DNA of 64,000 nt from Chloroflexota bacterium. GTDB taxonomy: Bacteria > Chloroflexota > UBA11872 > UBA12225 > JAJDUF01. Position 1 is the first letter of the stretch; every line of letters starts with the position of its first letter. A model generated the notes under the pieces. It was not told the DNA's origin. It saw only the letters and a list, made by a program, of their open reading frames with translations, and made no database searches. This document shows, in pieces, positions 31,705 to 40,302 of this stretch. Where the stretch lies: contig JAJDUF010000016.1 in NCBI GenBank assembly GCA_022826725.1, positions 124,001 to 188,000 of the forward strand, in the 5' to 3' direction. The position numbers and the translations under genes were made by a program.

Positions 31705-34700
31705 ATGGTGGGAGAGCGGGGCGGGGGTGAGGTGGATTATGACGGGCTGGCGGGGGAGATTCTGCGGCGGCATGAGCAGGCGGAGGCGGAAGCGAATATC
31801 ACGAGCGCGGTGCGGGACTTCCTGATCGGGGCGGGGTTGGCGCGGGCGGACCAGATCGTCGAGGAGAACCCGCCAGCTCAGGCGTCGCGGCGGGCGGTGG
31901 ACTTGACGGCGCTGGATACGTTCGTCGAGGTGAAGCGGCGGATTGGCACGCGGGCCGGCTTCAGTCCCGACGAGCGTTATGTCGAGCAGCTCGATGACTA
32001 CCTCGATCAGTCGGAGCGGGAGGGCAAACGCTCGCGCATGGGCATCCTGACGGACGGCAAGTATTGGCTGCTGCGCTGGCCCGGCGCCGGGGCGGTCAAC
32101 ACGGCCAGGGATGGCTTCAGGCTGGACGCCAAGGATGGGGGCGGGGTCCGGCTGTACGAATGGCTACGGGACCGGGCGCTCTTCGCCCGGCAGGACGTGA
32201 CCCTGCTCGACCGCAAGAGTGTCAAGGAACACTTTAGCCCGGACAGTACGCACTACCGCAAGGATATTGACCGCCTGCGGGCGCTGTACGACCGGCACAA
32301 GCAGAGCGAGACGGTCCAGGTGAAGCGGCGGTTGTGGGACAACCTGCTGCGGGCGGCCCTGGGGGAAGTGGCAGGCACGCGGCGAGGCTTAGACGACCTG
32401 TTCGTGCGGCACACGTACCTGACGGCGGTGATCGGTCTGGCGGTGCAGGCGACGTTCCGCATCAAGATTGCGGTGACAGCCGAGCACGACGCGGAAGGGT
32501 TGCTGAAAGGGCGGCAACTGCAGAACGCGACCGGCCTGCACGGGATCGTGGAGTCGGACTTCTTTGCGTGGCCGACGGAGGTGGCGGACGGGCTGCCGCT
32601 GATCCGGACGTTGGCGCGCCGGCTGGCCCGCTTTGCGTGGCGCAAGGCGCCGGCCGACATCGGGGCCGTGTTGTACGAGACGGTGATTCCGGCGGACGAG
32701 CGCCGGACGCTGGGCGAATACTACACGCCGGCGTGGCTGGCTCGCGTAATGGTGCAAGAGCTAGTCGAGCAGCCGTTGGAGCAGCGGGTACTGGACCCGG
32801 CGTGCGGCTCGGGCACGTTCGTCGTGGAGGCGGTGGCGCATTTCCTGGAGGCGGCAGAGCGGGAGGGCCGCGAACCGGGCGCAACGTTGGAGACGCTGCT
32901 GGACGCGGTGACCGGGGTGGACGTGCATCCGGTGGCGGTACATCTGGCGCGGGCGGCGTGGGTACTGGCCGCGCGGCCGGCGATCCAGGCCGCCAGCGAC
33001 GCCGGGTACGACAAGGGAATTGCGGTACCGGTGTATCTCGGCGATGCCCTACAGCTTGGCTTGCGCGCAGGCGAGCTATTCGCTGACCGCGCCGTACCCA
33101 TCAATGTCCACGACGGGCAGGGCACAATCCTGTTCTTTCCACGCCGGCTGGTTGAACAGGCCAAGGACTTTGACGCGCTGATGAGCAAGACCGCTGGCGC
33201 CATCGAGCGCGGCGATGACCCGAAATGGGACTTGACCGACAACCTATTCGAGGATTCGGGCGAGCGAGAGATGCTAACGGAGACCATTGAGAAGATGCGG
33301 CGCCTCCACGAGGAGGGTAGCGATCACATCTGGGCCTACTACACGCGCAACCTGGTGCGGCCGGTGGCGCTGGCGCAGCGGAAGGTGGACGTGGTGATCG
33401 GCAATCCGCCGTGGCTGAACTACAACAAAACGGCGAGCACGCTGCGGACCGCGCTGGAGCAGCAAAGCAAGAACGAGTACGACATCTGGACGGGTGGGCG
33501 GTACGCGACGCATCAGGACGTGGCGGGGCTGTTCTTCACGCGCAGCGCCGACCTGTACCTGAAGGGCGGGGGCGTGATCGGCATGGTGCTGCCGCATAGC
33601 GCCCTGCAAACCGGCCAGTATGCCAAGTGGCGCAGTGGGGCGTGGCACGTGGCCGGGGGTGGGAGCGCGCTGACGGTGGACTTCGGCTATAAGGCGGCCT
33701 GGGACCTGGAAAAGCTGGAACCGAACACCTTCTTTCCCATCGCGGCGGCGGTGGTCTTTGCCCGGCGGACGGGCGGCGCGAGCCGGGTAGGAGAAGTGGG
33801 ACCGCTCACGGGCCAGGTGGAACGCTGGCTGGGGAAGACGGACACGGCCGATGTGCGCCGTGTCAGCGTCGCCATCACCGATACCTCGGAGCAGGGCGAA
33901 TCGGCCTACGCCGGCTACGCCCGGCAAGGCGCAACTGTCGTGCCGCGCTGCCTGTTCTTCGTCCACGAAACCGCAAGCACGGTCATCGTGCGGGCCGGCC
34001 AGACGATCACCGTAAAACCGCGTCGTGGCTCACAAGATAAGAGTCCGTGGAGAGACCTGAAGCTGAGGCCCCTCACCGACCAGACTATAGAAACCCAGCA
34101 TGTCCACGACGTGCATCTGGGCGAGACGGTGGTGCCCTACGCCACGCTGGACCCACTGAAGGCAGTCCTGCCGCTGCGCCGCGGCAACACCAGTCTCCCG
34201 GCCGACGACAGCGGAGTCGGTGGTGTTGGCCTTGGCGGGCTGGCGCCGCTGATGCGGGCACGTTGGCAGACGATTAGCGGCCTGTGGGAGCAGCACAAAG
34301 CACGCGCCAACAAGCTGAACCTCTTGGGCCGGCTGGACTATCACCGCGAGCTATCGTCACAACTGGAATGGCAACGCAACCCCGACGAACGCCCCGTGCG
34401 AGTGGTGTATTCCAGTTCGGGCGTGCCGACTGCGGCCCTACTGCAAGACAACGGTACGCTAGTTGACTACACGCTGTTCTGGGCTGACTGCAAGAGTGTT
34501 GAGGAAGCAAACTACCTACTCGCTATCATCAACAGTGACGCGCTGTATGCAGCGGTGCAGCCCCTAATGGCCAAAGGCCAGTTTGGCGCCCGCCACTTGC
34601 AGAAGCAGCTGTGGAAGCTGCCCATCCCGGAGTACGACGGGACGGAGACGCTGCACGGGGAGATCGCGGCGGCGGGGGAGGCGGCAGCCGCGGGGGCGGC

Positions 34701-34836
34701 GCGGGAGCTGGCCCGCCTGCGTGAGCGACGAGACCGGGTGACGGTGACGATTGCACGGCGGGAGTTGCGGCGGTGGCTTCGATCATCGGCGGAGGGCGCG
34801 CGGGTGGAGGCGGCGGTGGGGCGGTTGCTGGGGTGA
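31705..34836 (+). CDS. Single-chain restriction-modification enzyme (type IIG-like N6-adenine methylase)
   Basis: A 1,043-residue protein from ATG 31705 (GTG codons at 31699 and 31702 are alternatives near GGGGAAGG). Residues ~1-150 look like a nuclease domain: AVDLTALDTFVEVKRRIG gives a D-x(n)-E-V-K pattern of PD-(D/E)-x-K enzymes. A helical region follows. The methylase core has EYYTPAWLARVMVQ, motif I DPACGSGTF at about 362 and motif IV NPPWLNYN at about 566, so it should methylate adenine N6. The C-terminal ~350 residues (ending with PIPEYDGTETLHG and a helical tail) would be the target-recognition part. No separate R or S gene is beside it, so restriction, modification and specificity are probably in one chain. 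Confidence 0.85.
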   Translation: MVGERGGGEVDYDGLAGEILRRHEQAEAEANITSAVRDFLIGAGLARADQIVEENPPAQASRRAVDLTALDTFVEVKRRIGTRAGFSPDERYVEQLDDYLDQSEREGKRSRMGILTDGKYWLLRWPGAGAVNTARDGFRLDAKDGGGVRLYEWLRDRALFARQDVTLLDRKSVKEHFSPDSTHYRKDIDRLRALYDRHKQSETVQVKRRLWDNLLRAALGEVAGTRRGLDDLFVRHTYLTAVIGLAVQATFRIKIAVTAEHDAEGLLKGRQLQNATGLHGIVESDFFAWPTEVADGLPLIRTLARRLARFAWRKAPADIGAVLYETVIPADERRTLGEYYTPAWLARVMVQELVEQPLEQRVLDPACGSGTFVVEAVAHFLEAAEREGREPGATLETLLDAVTGVDVHPVAVHLARAAWVLAARPAIQAASDAGYDKGIAVPVYLGDALQLGLRAGELFADRAVPINVHDGQGTILFFPRRLVEQAKDFDALMSKTAGAIERGDDPKWDLTDNLFEDSGEREMLTETIEKMRRLHEEGSDHIWAYYTRNLVRPVALAQRKVDVVIGNPPWLNYNKTASTLRTALEQQSKNEYDIWTGGRYATHQDVAGLFFTRSADLYLKGGGVIGMVLPHSALQTGQYAKWRSGAWHVAGGGSALTVDFGYKAAWDLEKLEPNTFFPIAAAVVFARRTGGASRVGEVGPLTGQVERWLGKTDTADVRRVSVAITDTSEQGESAYAGYARQGATVVPRCLFFVHETASTVIVRAGQTITVKPRRGSQDKSPWRDLKLRPLTDQTIETQHVHDVHLGETVVPYATLDPLKAVLPLRRGNTSLPADDSGVGGVGLGGLAPLMRARWQTISGLWEQHKARANKLNLLGRLDYHRELSSQLEWQRNPDERPVRVVYSSSGVPTAALLQDNGTLVDYTLFWADCKSVEEANYLLAIINSDALYAAVQPLMAKGQFGARHLQKQLWKLPIPEYDGTETLHGEIAAAGEAAAAGAARELARLRERRDRVTVTIARRELRRWLRSSAEGARVEAAVGRLLG

Positions 34837-34837
34837 A

Positions 34838-34882
34838 TTGTCAGCATCAGGATTTATGGGATTAGAGGATTAGCAGGATGGG
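34838..34882. repeat. Direct repeat flanking the restriction-modification gene (right copy)
   Basis: TTGTCAGCATCAGGATTT is identical for 18 bases to 31550-31567, and GGATTAGCAGGATGG closes both copies. It starts one base after the stop codon. The left copy ends about 110 bases before the start of the gene. Confidence 0.75.
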
Positions 34883-34900
34883 CGGCGGCGAGGGATGAAC

Positions 34901-34958
34901 TGGACTCTGGTACAGTCGCTATTGGTCGGTCGCATCAGAGTCCAGCTACACTTATAGT
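34901..34958 (+). promoter_or_regulatory. Candidate operator palindrome and -10 box for the small basic protein gene
   Basis: TGGACTCTG (34901-34909) and CAGAGTCCA (34936-34944) form a perfect 9-bp inverted repeat with a 26-base spacer, ending just before TATAGT (34953-34958). The small gene starts at 34984 after AAGGAGG. The arrangement looks like a regulator site upstream of a promoter; no matching -35 box is obvious, which would fit activator-dependent transcription. Confidence 0.35.
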
Positions 34959-34983
34959 AACCGTTTCGTAAGGAGGCATTATA

Positions 34984-35184
34984 TTGTCCAAGAAGCAGCG
35001 TAGAGAAGACGTGTCCGATGTGGTCAAGGTCAAGGTACTGCTTGAGAAGGGGATACTGGTCAGCAAGGGAAAGGTCCCGAGGACAGTACCTCCCAAAGCC
35101 GGGGACTCGCGTAAGCCACCGGGAGGACAGTTGCGAGGGCGACTGCCCTCAAAGCCTAAGCCAGCCAAGCGGGACGAGGGCTGA
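34984..35184 (+). CDS. Small basic hypothetical protein with PPK...RKPPGG tail
   Basis: A 66-residue protein starting with TTG 34984, supported by AAGGAGG eight bases upstream. It is Lys/Arg-rich throughout, with a possible amphipathic strand (VVKVKVLLEKGILVSKGKV) and a Pro/Gly/basic tail VPPKAGDSRKPPGGQLRGRL. I recognise no family. The tail resembles that of the convergent 51-residue gene (PPKSDLWDPRKPPGGKPSPR), so the two are likely paralogues arranged tail to tail with 16 bases between stops. Such composition suggests nucleic-acid or membrane contact, but no function can be assigned. Confidence 0.55.
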   Translation: MSKKQRREDVSDVVKVKVLLEKGILVSKGKVPRTVPPKAGDSRKPPGGQLRGRLPSKPKPAKRDEG

Positions 35185-35200
35185 GAAGTTAGTGCTGCGG

Positions 35201-35356
35201 CTAGTCCTTCAGCGTAGCTGGCTCAGGAGGGGACTTCTTGCGCGGTGACGGCTTGCCGCCTGGGGGCTTCCGTGGGTCCCACAGGTCAGACTTGGGAGGG
35301 ATATGCTTGGGGCTGCGCGGCTCGCTAATGATGACCGGTCTTCTCTTACTCGGCAT
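35201..35356 (-). CDS. Tiny basic hypothetical protein with PPK...RKPPGG tail
   Basis: A 51-residue protein from ATG 35356, preceded by GAGAGGAG at good spacing. It overlaps the end of the upstream membrane gene by 11 bases, so it is translationally coupled to it. The sequence is MPSKRRPVIISEPRSPKHIP, then PPKSDLWDPRKPPGGKPSPR and KKSPPEPATLKD. It shares the PPK-D-RKPPGG core with the convergent 66-residue protein, and DNA at 35250-35299 is a diverged inverted copy of 35089-35130. No family is known to me. Confidence 0.5.
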   Translation of the reverse strand: MPSKRRPVIISEPRSPKHIPPKSDLWDPRKPPGGKPSPRKKSPPEPATLKD

Positions 35357-36134
35357 CGGATGCGCTCCTCTCGTCCACTGCGGAATCCACGGCTGCCGCA
35401 GGGTCGCCACTAGGCATAATATCATGGATCGTGGTCCTGCTCCATCCGAGCGGGCCTCTGACCTCTCGCCACCACCGTAGCCGTCCTCTGCGCCTTGGCG
35501 CGTATTGCGGCTCGGTACCGGCGGGTATCTTTCCCAAGACCCTCGAATTGTAAAAGTGTGTGGTTATGACAACCGACTCCACATCCCTTGACACTATGAA
35601 TTCGTATGTCTCGGTTTCGGATTCTCCCGGCTCCACGACAAGTTCATCCTCGTCCCAAGTACGTTGAGCATTGTCCAAAGTAGCCCACTGAAGGTATTCT
35701 TGCTCTCTCTCCACAAATACCTGCGCGTACAGGCCCTCGACATCTTCATCCGACACCGGTGCTACTTGCTGCAAGGTAAAGGCCCCATCGCGGAATTCTA
35801 CGTTGACCCTTGAACTGTTGTGCAAAGTCGCAGTCACCGCGATATGCACGTACCTGGCGCCGATGAACCGATGTGAAATCTGGTGGGTGATAGTGACATG
35901 AGGCTCCCTCGACCTGAAGAGGTGTAAATTGCGCCAGGCGAGAATCCCACCGACCACAATTGCAGCAACCGTGGCCAGTGACTGGACAGTCCTGGCCCAG
36001 TCCAGGAATCCCCCAGTAGCTGAAGTGGTATCCACATCAAGCACAGAAATCTGCGCTGATACAAGGCCCGGTTGAGCGTAAGCCGTGACAATGGCAACTA
36101 TCAGAACTGCTATCGCGGCGTTCCTAGTCTGCAC
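35346..36134 (-). CDS. Hypothetical membrane-anchored protein
   Basis: A 262-residue protein. A signal-like segment occupies residues 1-27 (AAIAVLIVAIVTAYAQPG) and a membrane helix about 48-68 (VQSLATVAAIVVGGILAW). The rest looks like an all-beta cytoplasmic domain (HVTITHQISHRFIGARYVHI, AVTATLHNSSRVNVEFRDGA) with acidic segments, a basic patch (PRRRGRLRWWREVRG) and a disordered acidic end. I do not recognise a family. It overlaps the tiny basic protein gene and so forms an operon with it. Base composition is lower in GC than most neighbours, as is the whole 34.9-36.2 kb stretch. Confidence 0.65.
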   Translation of the reverse strand: MQTRNAAIAVLIVAIVTAYAQPGLVSAQISVLDVDTTSATGGFLDWARTVQSLATVAAIVVGGILAWRNLHLFRSREPHVTITHQISHRFIGARYVHIAVTATLHNSSRVNVEFRDGAFTLQQVAPVSDEDVEGLYAQVFVEREQEYLQWATLDNAQRTWDEDELVVEPGESETETYEFIVSRDVESVVITTHFYNSRVLGKIPAGTEPQYAPRRRGRLRWWREVRGPLGWSRTTIHDIMPSGDPAAAVDSAVDERSASDAE

Positions 36135-36194
36135 GTTGGTGCTAATGTAACATATCTCAAAGGCCGGGGTATGTGTATTTTCGGCCCGTAGTGT

Positions 36195-36320
36195 TGGGAG
36201 GCTGGGAGAGGGCTTGGATTCCCGCTTGCGCGGGAATGACGGGGCATGCTGCGGGCGCGGGACTCACCCTCCGGCCCCCCTATGGTCGCCCCGCACTGCG
36301 GGGGGCGGGGATTAGACCCG
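36195..36320. repeat. Composite palindromic repeats
   Basis: ATTCCCGCTTGCGCGGGAAT (36219-36238) with GACGGGG, then ACTCACCCTCCGGCC and CCCCTATGGTCGCCCCGC with a GCGGGG partner to about 36310. It lies in the gap between the divergent membrane gene and the ABC exporter. Confidence 0.65.
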
Positions 36321-36368
36321 CTGTGGTTGCCCGGTGGGGTGGGGTGATGGGGGTGGTATCATCGGCCA

Positions 36369-38321
36369 ATGGAACGACCCTCCTTGCGGCGGATGGTGAT
36401 GCGTTGGCTGCGCTGGCGCCGGCCGTTGCCGCCGGCCATCGCGGGCACCGTTGCGCTCTTGCGCCTGTTGCCGCGGGTGCATCTGGCGCGCACGATCAGC
36501 CTCGCGTTCGTCGTCGCGCTCGATATGCTCCTGCCGATCGCGCTGACCGTGGTTACGGGGCTGCTGATCGGCTCCATTCCGGCGGCGATGGAGGGAGGGC
36601 TGGACTCGCCGGCCGCGCGGCTCACGCTGACCTGGCTGGTGGTCACCGGCGCGCTCTTCATCGCCCTGGAGGTGCTCGGCCCGGCCCAGGAAGTGCTCGG
36701 CATGGCCCTCGGGCGCTACCTGGACCTGCATTTGCAGGAGCGCGTGATTCTGGCCGTCGGTCGGCCACACGGGATTGCCCACCTCGAAGACCCGGTCAAC
36801 CTCGACCAAATTCAGGCGGCGCAAGGGGTCGGCATGTCCTACTACCGCCCGAAGCAGGCGGTGCGGGCGCTGGCGACGTTGGTGCCGGTGTGGTTTGTGG
36901 CGGCCGGCTCGGCGCTGATTCTCGTGACGTTTCACTGGGCGTTGGCGCTAGTCATGCTGATCCTGTCGGTTTCCATCACGTATTTCAGCCAGAAGGAGAT
37001 CGTCCGGGTGGCGCACGTCGGCCTCGGGCAGTCGGCCGCCGTGCGCCGTGCCGACTACTTCCGTGATCTGGCGCTGACTCCGGAGCCGGCGAAAGAGGTA
37101 CGCATCTGGGGTTTGGGAAAGTGGCTGGTGGGCCATTTCCATCGGGAGTTTCAGCGGGCGATGGTGCCGCTGTGGCACGAGAACCGGCTGGGACGGCCGA
37201 TCATCTGGCTGATGACGCTCATCTACGCTGCGGCCAACTTGGGGGCACTCGTGCTGCTGGCATGGGCGGCCACGCAGGGCAACATCGGCCTAGCGGCACT
37301 GGCCGTGTACGCCCGGGCAGTGCTGGACAGCATTGCGTTCAACTTCTCGGACCAGAACACGCGACTGGCCTACGCCGTGGTGTCCCTGCTACCGGTGTTG
37401 GAGCTGGAACGACGCTTCACCGACCGGAGCCAGCGCGGCAGCGGCTTCCGCCCGGCCCCGGGCAGCCCACACGATGGCATCGAGTGTCGGGGGCTGAGCT
37501 TCCGCTATCCCGGGCAGACCGAGGTGGTGCTGGACCGGCTCGACCTGACCATTCCGGCCGGGCAGTCGCTGGCGATCGTGGGCGCGAACGGCGCCGGCAA
37601 GACGACGCTAATCAAGCTGCTCTGCCGGCTCTATGACCCGGGAGCGGGCAGCATCGCGGTGGATGGGCATGACCTGCAAGCGATGGACGCGGACGCATGG
37701 CAGGCGCAGGTCGCAGCCATCTTCCAGGACTTCGTGCAGTACCCGCTCTCGGCGCGCGAGAACATTTGGCTCGGGGCACCGAATGCCGCGCCCGATCCGG
37801 CCGCGCTTACGGCCGCGGCGCGCAAGGCCGGGGCGCTGGAGCTGATCGAGGCGCTGCCGCGGGGGTGGGATACGATCCTGTCTCGGCGCTACACCGACGG
37901 GGCCGACCTCTCCGGCGGGCAGTGGCAGCGGGTGGCACTGGCACGGGCACTATTCGCGGTCGAGAGCGGAGCACGGTTGTTGATCCTCGACGAGCCGACG
38001 GCGAACCTGGACGTGCGGGCGGAAGCCGCGCTCTACGACCGTTTTCTGGAGATCACGGCCGGGCTGACGACGGTCATCATTTCGCACCGGTTTTCGACGG
38101 TGCGACGGGCGCACCGCATTTGCGTGCTCGCAGGCGGCCGGATCACGGAGCAGGGCACCCACGACGAGCTGATGGCGTTGGCTGGGCAGTACGCGCAGAT
38201 GTACACCCTGCAGGCGAGCCGGTTTCGCGATGACCCCAGCGCGCCGCTCGATGCCGGGGAGAACGGGAGCAGAGATACCACGGAGAAGGCGCTTCAGTTA
38301 AGTGAAGGGGCTGGGGCATAG
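36369..38321 (+). CDS. ABC exporter half-transporter (permease-ATPase fusion), first subunit
   Basis: A 650-residue protein with about six membrane helices in residues 20-340 and an ATPase domain from ~370. Walker A is GANGAGKTTLIK near residue 405, the Q-loop region FQDFVQYPLSARENIWLG, the signature LSGGQWQRVALARAL near 515, and Walker B LLILDEPTANLD near 537, followed by the switch His in IISHRFSTVRR. All catalytic residues appear intact. Its stop lies just before the start of a second half-transporter, so they should pair as a heterodimer that exports a lipid, peptide or drug. The substrate is unknown, and no lanthipeptide or synthetase gene is beside it. Confidence 0.88.
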   Translation: MERPSLRRMVMRWLRWRRPLPPAIAGTVALLRLLPRVHLARTISLAFVVALDMLLPIALTVVTGLLIGSIPAAMEGGLDSPAARLTLTWLVVTGALFIALEVLGPAQEVLGMALGRYLDLHLQERVILAVGRPHGIAHLEDPVNLDQIQAAQGVGMSYYRPKQAVRALATLVPVWFVAAGSALILVTFHWALALVMLILSVSITYFSQKEIVRVAHVGLGQSAAVRRADYFRDLALTPEPAKEVRIWGLGKWLVGHFHREFQRAMVPLWHENRLGRPIIWLMTLIYAAANLGALVLLAWAATQGNIGLAALAVYARAVLDSIAFNFSDQNTRLAYAVVSLLPVLELERRFTDRSQRGSGFRPAPGSPHDGIECRGLSFRYPGQTEVVLDRLDLTIPAGQSLAIVGANGAGKTTLIKLLCRLYDPGAGSIAVDGHDLQAMDADAWQAQVAAIFQDFVQYPLSARENIWLGAPNAAPDPAALTAAARKAGALELIEALPRGWDTILSRRYTDGADLSGGQWQRVALARALFAVESGARLLILDEPTANLDVRAEAALYDRFLEITAGLTTVIISHRFSTVRRAHRICVLAGGRITEQGTHDELMALAGQYAQMYTLQASRFRDDPSAPLDAGENGSRDTTEKALQLSEGAGA

Positions 38322-38325
38322 GATC

Positions 38326-40110
38326 ATGCGCGAACACTGGCGCGGTTTTCGCGTGCTCATGGCCTTCGGGCTGCGGGCGGCGCCCTGGCAGGCGGTGGTC
38401 TTCTTGGTATCGGCCTTCATCATGTCCCTGGAGGGGCTGGTGGTCCCGGTGGGACTGAAGCTGCTCGCCGACGCGGCGGTGGCGCTGGACCTGCGCGCCG
38501 GGCTTGTCGCAGCCATCATCATCGCGGCGACCGCGGGGCTGGCCGTTGTCAACTTGCAGTTCTACGTGACCTTGATCTTTACCGTCGTGGAGCGCGCGGG
38601 GGCGCTGATTGACAAACGGCTGATGGAGCTGACCACCGGTATTGCCGGCCTCGAGCATCACGAACGGCCCGCCTACCTCGACGAGATGGCCATCTTGCGC
38701 GAGCGACGGGGCAGTCTGGCCTGGATGACGAATGCGGCGGGGCAGGTGATTCAGATTGTGGTGCAACTGGTGGGGAGTGCCATCCTGCTCGCCGGCCTGC
38801 ACCCGTTGCTGCTCCTGTTGCCCCTGTTCGGAGCAGGCTCGACGCTGGCCGAGCGACGCGGCCTGGCCATCAAGCGACGGACGGACCAGATCACCGCCGA
38901 GCGGGTGCGTTTACGCGAGCAGATCTTCGGGATTGCTACCTCGGCGGAGGCCGGCAAGGAAGTGCGGATCTTCGGCTTGCGGGACGAGTTGTTCACGAGG
39001 CACCGCGCCGTGTACGAGGCCCAGATGCGCGACCGCGAGCGGGGCGACTGGCAGATCATGGGGCTGCAGACCGCGGGGTCACTCCTCTTCGCCGTCGGCT
39101 ATATCGGCGCCATCGCCCTGGTGCTCGTCCGCGCGATCCAGGGTCTGGCCACACCGGGCGACGTGCTGCTCGCCATCAGCTTGGCTTCGCAGACGCACGG
39201 GGTCCTGTCGCAGGTGATCGCCTACGGCTCCGGGCTTGTGTGGTCCTTGAGTGTTGCGCGGCGCTATCTCTGGTTGGAGGACTACGCCCAGCGCAAGCAG
39301 GAGGTCACTGGGGAGCCGGCGCCGGTTCCGGCGCGGCTGACGCAGGGGATCACAGTCCAGGACCTCACTTTCCGCTACCCCGGCACGGAGGCACTGGTGC
39401 TGCGCGACGTCTCATTGGCGCTGCCGGCGGGCGGCGTGGTGGCGCTCGTCGGCGAGAATGGGGCCGGGAAGACGACGTTGGTCAAGCTGCTGTCGCGCTT
39501 CTATGAGCCGGACGCGGGGCGGATTGCGGCCGACGGCATTGACCTGCGCCGCTTCAAGGTGGACGAGTGGCGTCCGCGGTTGAGCACGGGGTTCCAGGAC
39601 TTCAGCCGCTTCGAGTTCGTCGCCCGCGAGACGGTGGGGGTGGGCAAACTGCCGGCCATTGATGACGTTCCGGCGGTCGAGGCGGCGCTGGCGCGGGCCG
39701 GCGCCGACGACGTACCGAGCACGCTCCCCGCCGGACTGGAAACGCAGCTGGGCCGGGACTGGGATGGCGGGGTGGACCTGTCGGGCGGTGAGTGGCAGAA
39801 GCTCGCGCTGGGGCGGGCCTTCATGCGGCTGGACCCGCTGCTGGTGATCCTGGACGAGCCGACGGCGGCCATTGATGCACAGACGGAGCACGCGCTGTTC
39901 GAGCGGATTGCCGCCGAGGCGCGGCGGGATGAGCGTCGGGGCACGGTGACGATCCTGGTCTCACACCGATTTTCGACGGTGCGGATGGCGGACCATATTG
40001 TGGTGCTCGATAAGGGGCGCATTCTCGAACAGGGCAGCCACGACGAGCTGATGCGGAACGAGCAGCTCTATGCCGAACTGTATCGCTTGCAGTCACGAGC
40101 CTATCGGTAG
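38326..40110 (+). CDS. ABC exporter half-transporter (permease-ATPase fusion), second subunit
   Basis: About 594 residues from ATG 38326, five bases after the previous stop; a GTG at 38302 would overlap that gene. Membrane helices lie in residues ~10-310. The ATPase has Walker A GENGAGKTTLVK near 375, a signature LSGGEWQKLALGRAF (GGE rather than GGQ) near 485, Walker B LLVILDEPTAAID near 507 and VSHRFSTVRMAD. All key residues are present. Together with the upstream gene it makes a two-gene exporter operon. Confidence 0.88.
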   Translation: MREHWRGFRVLMAFGLRAAPWQAVVFLVSAFIMSLEGLVVPVGLKLLADAAVALDLRAGLVAAIIIAATAGLAVVNLQFYVTLIFTVVERAGALIDKRLMELTTGIAGLEHHERPAYLDEMAILRERRGSLAWMTNAAGQVIQIVVQLVGSAILLAGLHPLLLLLPLFGAGSTLAERRGLAIKRRTDQITAERVRLREQIFGIATSAEAGKEVRIFGLRDELFTRHRAVYEAQMRDRERGDWQIMGLQTAGSLLFAVGYIGAIALVLVRAIQGLATPGDVLLAISLASQTHGVLSQVIAYGSGLVWSLSVARRYLWLEDYAQRKQEVTGEPAPVPARLTQGITVQDLTFRYPGTEALVLRDVSLALPAGGVVALVGENGAGKTTLVKLLSRFYEPDAGRIAADGIDLRRFKVDEWRPRLSTGFQDFSRFEFVARETVGVGKLPAIDDVPAVEAALARAGADDVPSTLPAGLETQLGRDWDGGVDLSGGEWQKLALGRAFMRLDPLLVILDEPTAAIDAQTEHALFERIAAEARRDERRGTVTILVSHRFSTVRMADHIVVLDKGRILEQGSHDELMRNEQLYAELYRLQSRAYR

Positions 40111-40119
40111 GGCGGCGGG

Positions 40120-40182
40120 CCTCACCCGCTGACGGGCCAAAGCCGCACCACACCTGGCGCTATCCGTGCGGCTTTGGCCCGT
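40120..40182. repeat. Nested 55-bp palindromic element (copy 4) within CTCACCC repeat
   Basis: After CCTCACCCGC the 55-bp element runs from TGACGGGCCAAAGCCGCACC at 40130 to GTGCGGCTTTGGCCCGTCA ending at 40184, and the host repeat resumes as CCCGGCCCCCTCTCC. Its 21-base ends are almost perfect inverted repeats around an asymmetric centre (ACACCTGGCGCTATC). The centre is in the opposite orientation to copies at 10087 and 19386. Confidence 0.8.
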
Positions 40183-40287
40183 CACCCGGCCCCCTCTCCA
40201 ACATTTGGAGAGGGGGTGGATTGCGGCTTGCGCCGCAGTGATGCCGAGGCGGGCCTGGTGGCGGTGGTAAGGTAGGGCCATGAGTGA
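40183..40287 (+). repeat. ~105-bp direct repeat flanking the toxin-antitoxin module (left copy)
   Basis: CACCCGGCCCCCTCTCC, the hairpin, TTGCGGCTTGCGCCGCAGTG, TGGTGGCGGTGGTAAGGT and ATGAGTGA recur 930 bases downstream at 41113-41217 with roughly 92% identity. The left copy includes a relic start codon (ATG 40280, reading MSEGL) equivalent to the real amidohydrolase start at 41210 (MSDEGL). Confidence 0.8.
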
Positions 40288-40302
40288 GGGTTTAGGCGTC
40301 CT

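Noticed and set aside
36369-40110. ABC exporter as part of a lanthipeptide or bacteriocin cluster
   Set aside because: No precursor peptide, lanthionine synthetase or protease gene was found on either side.
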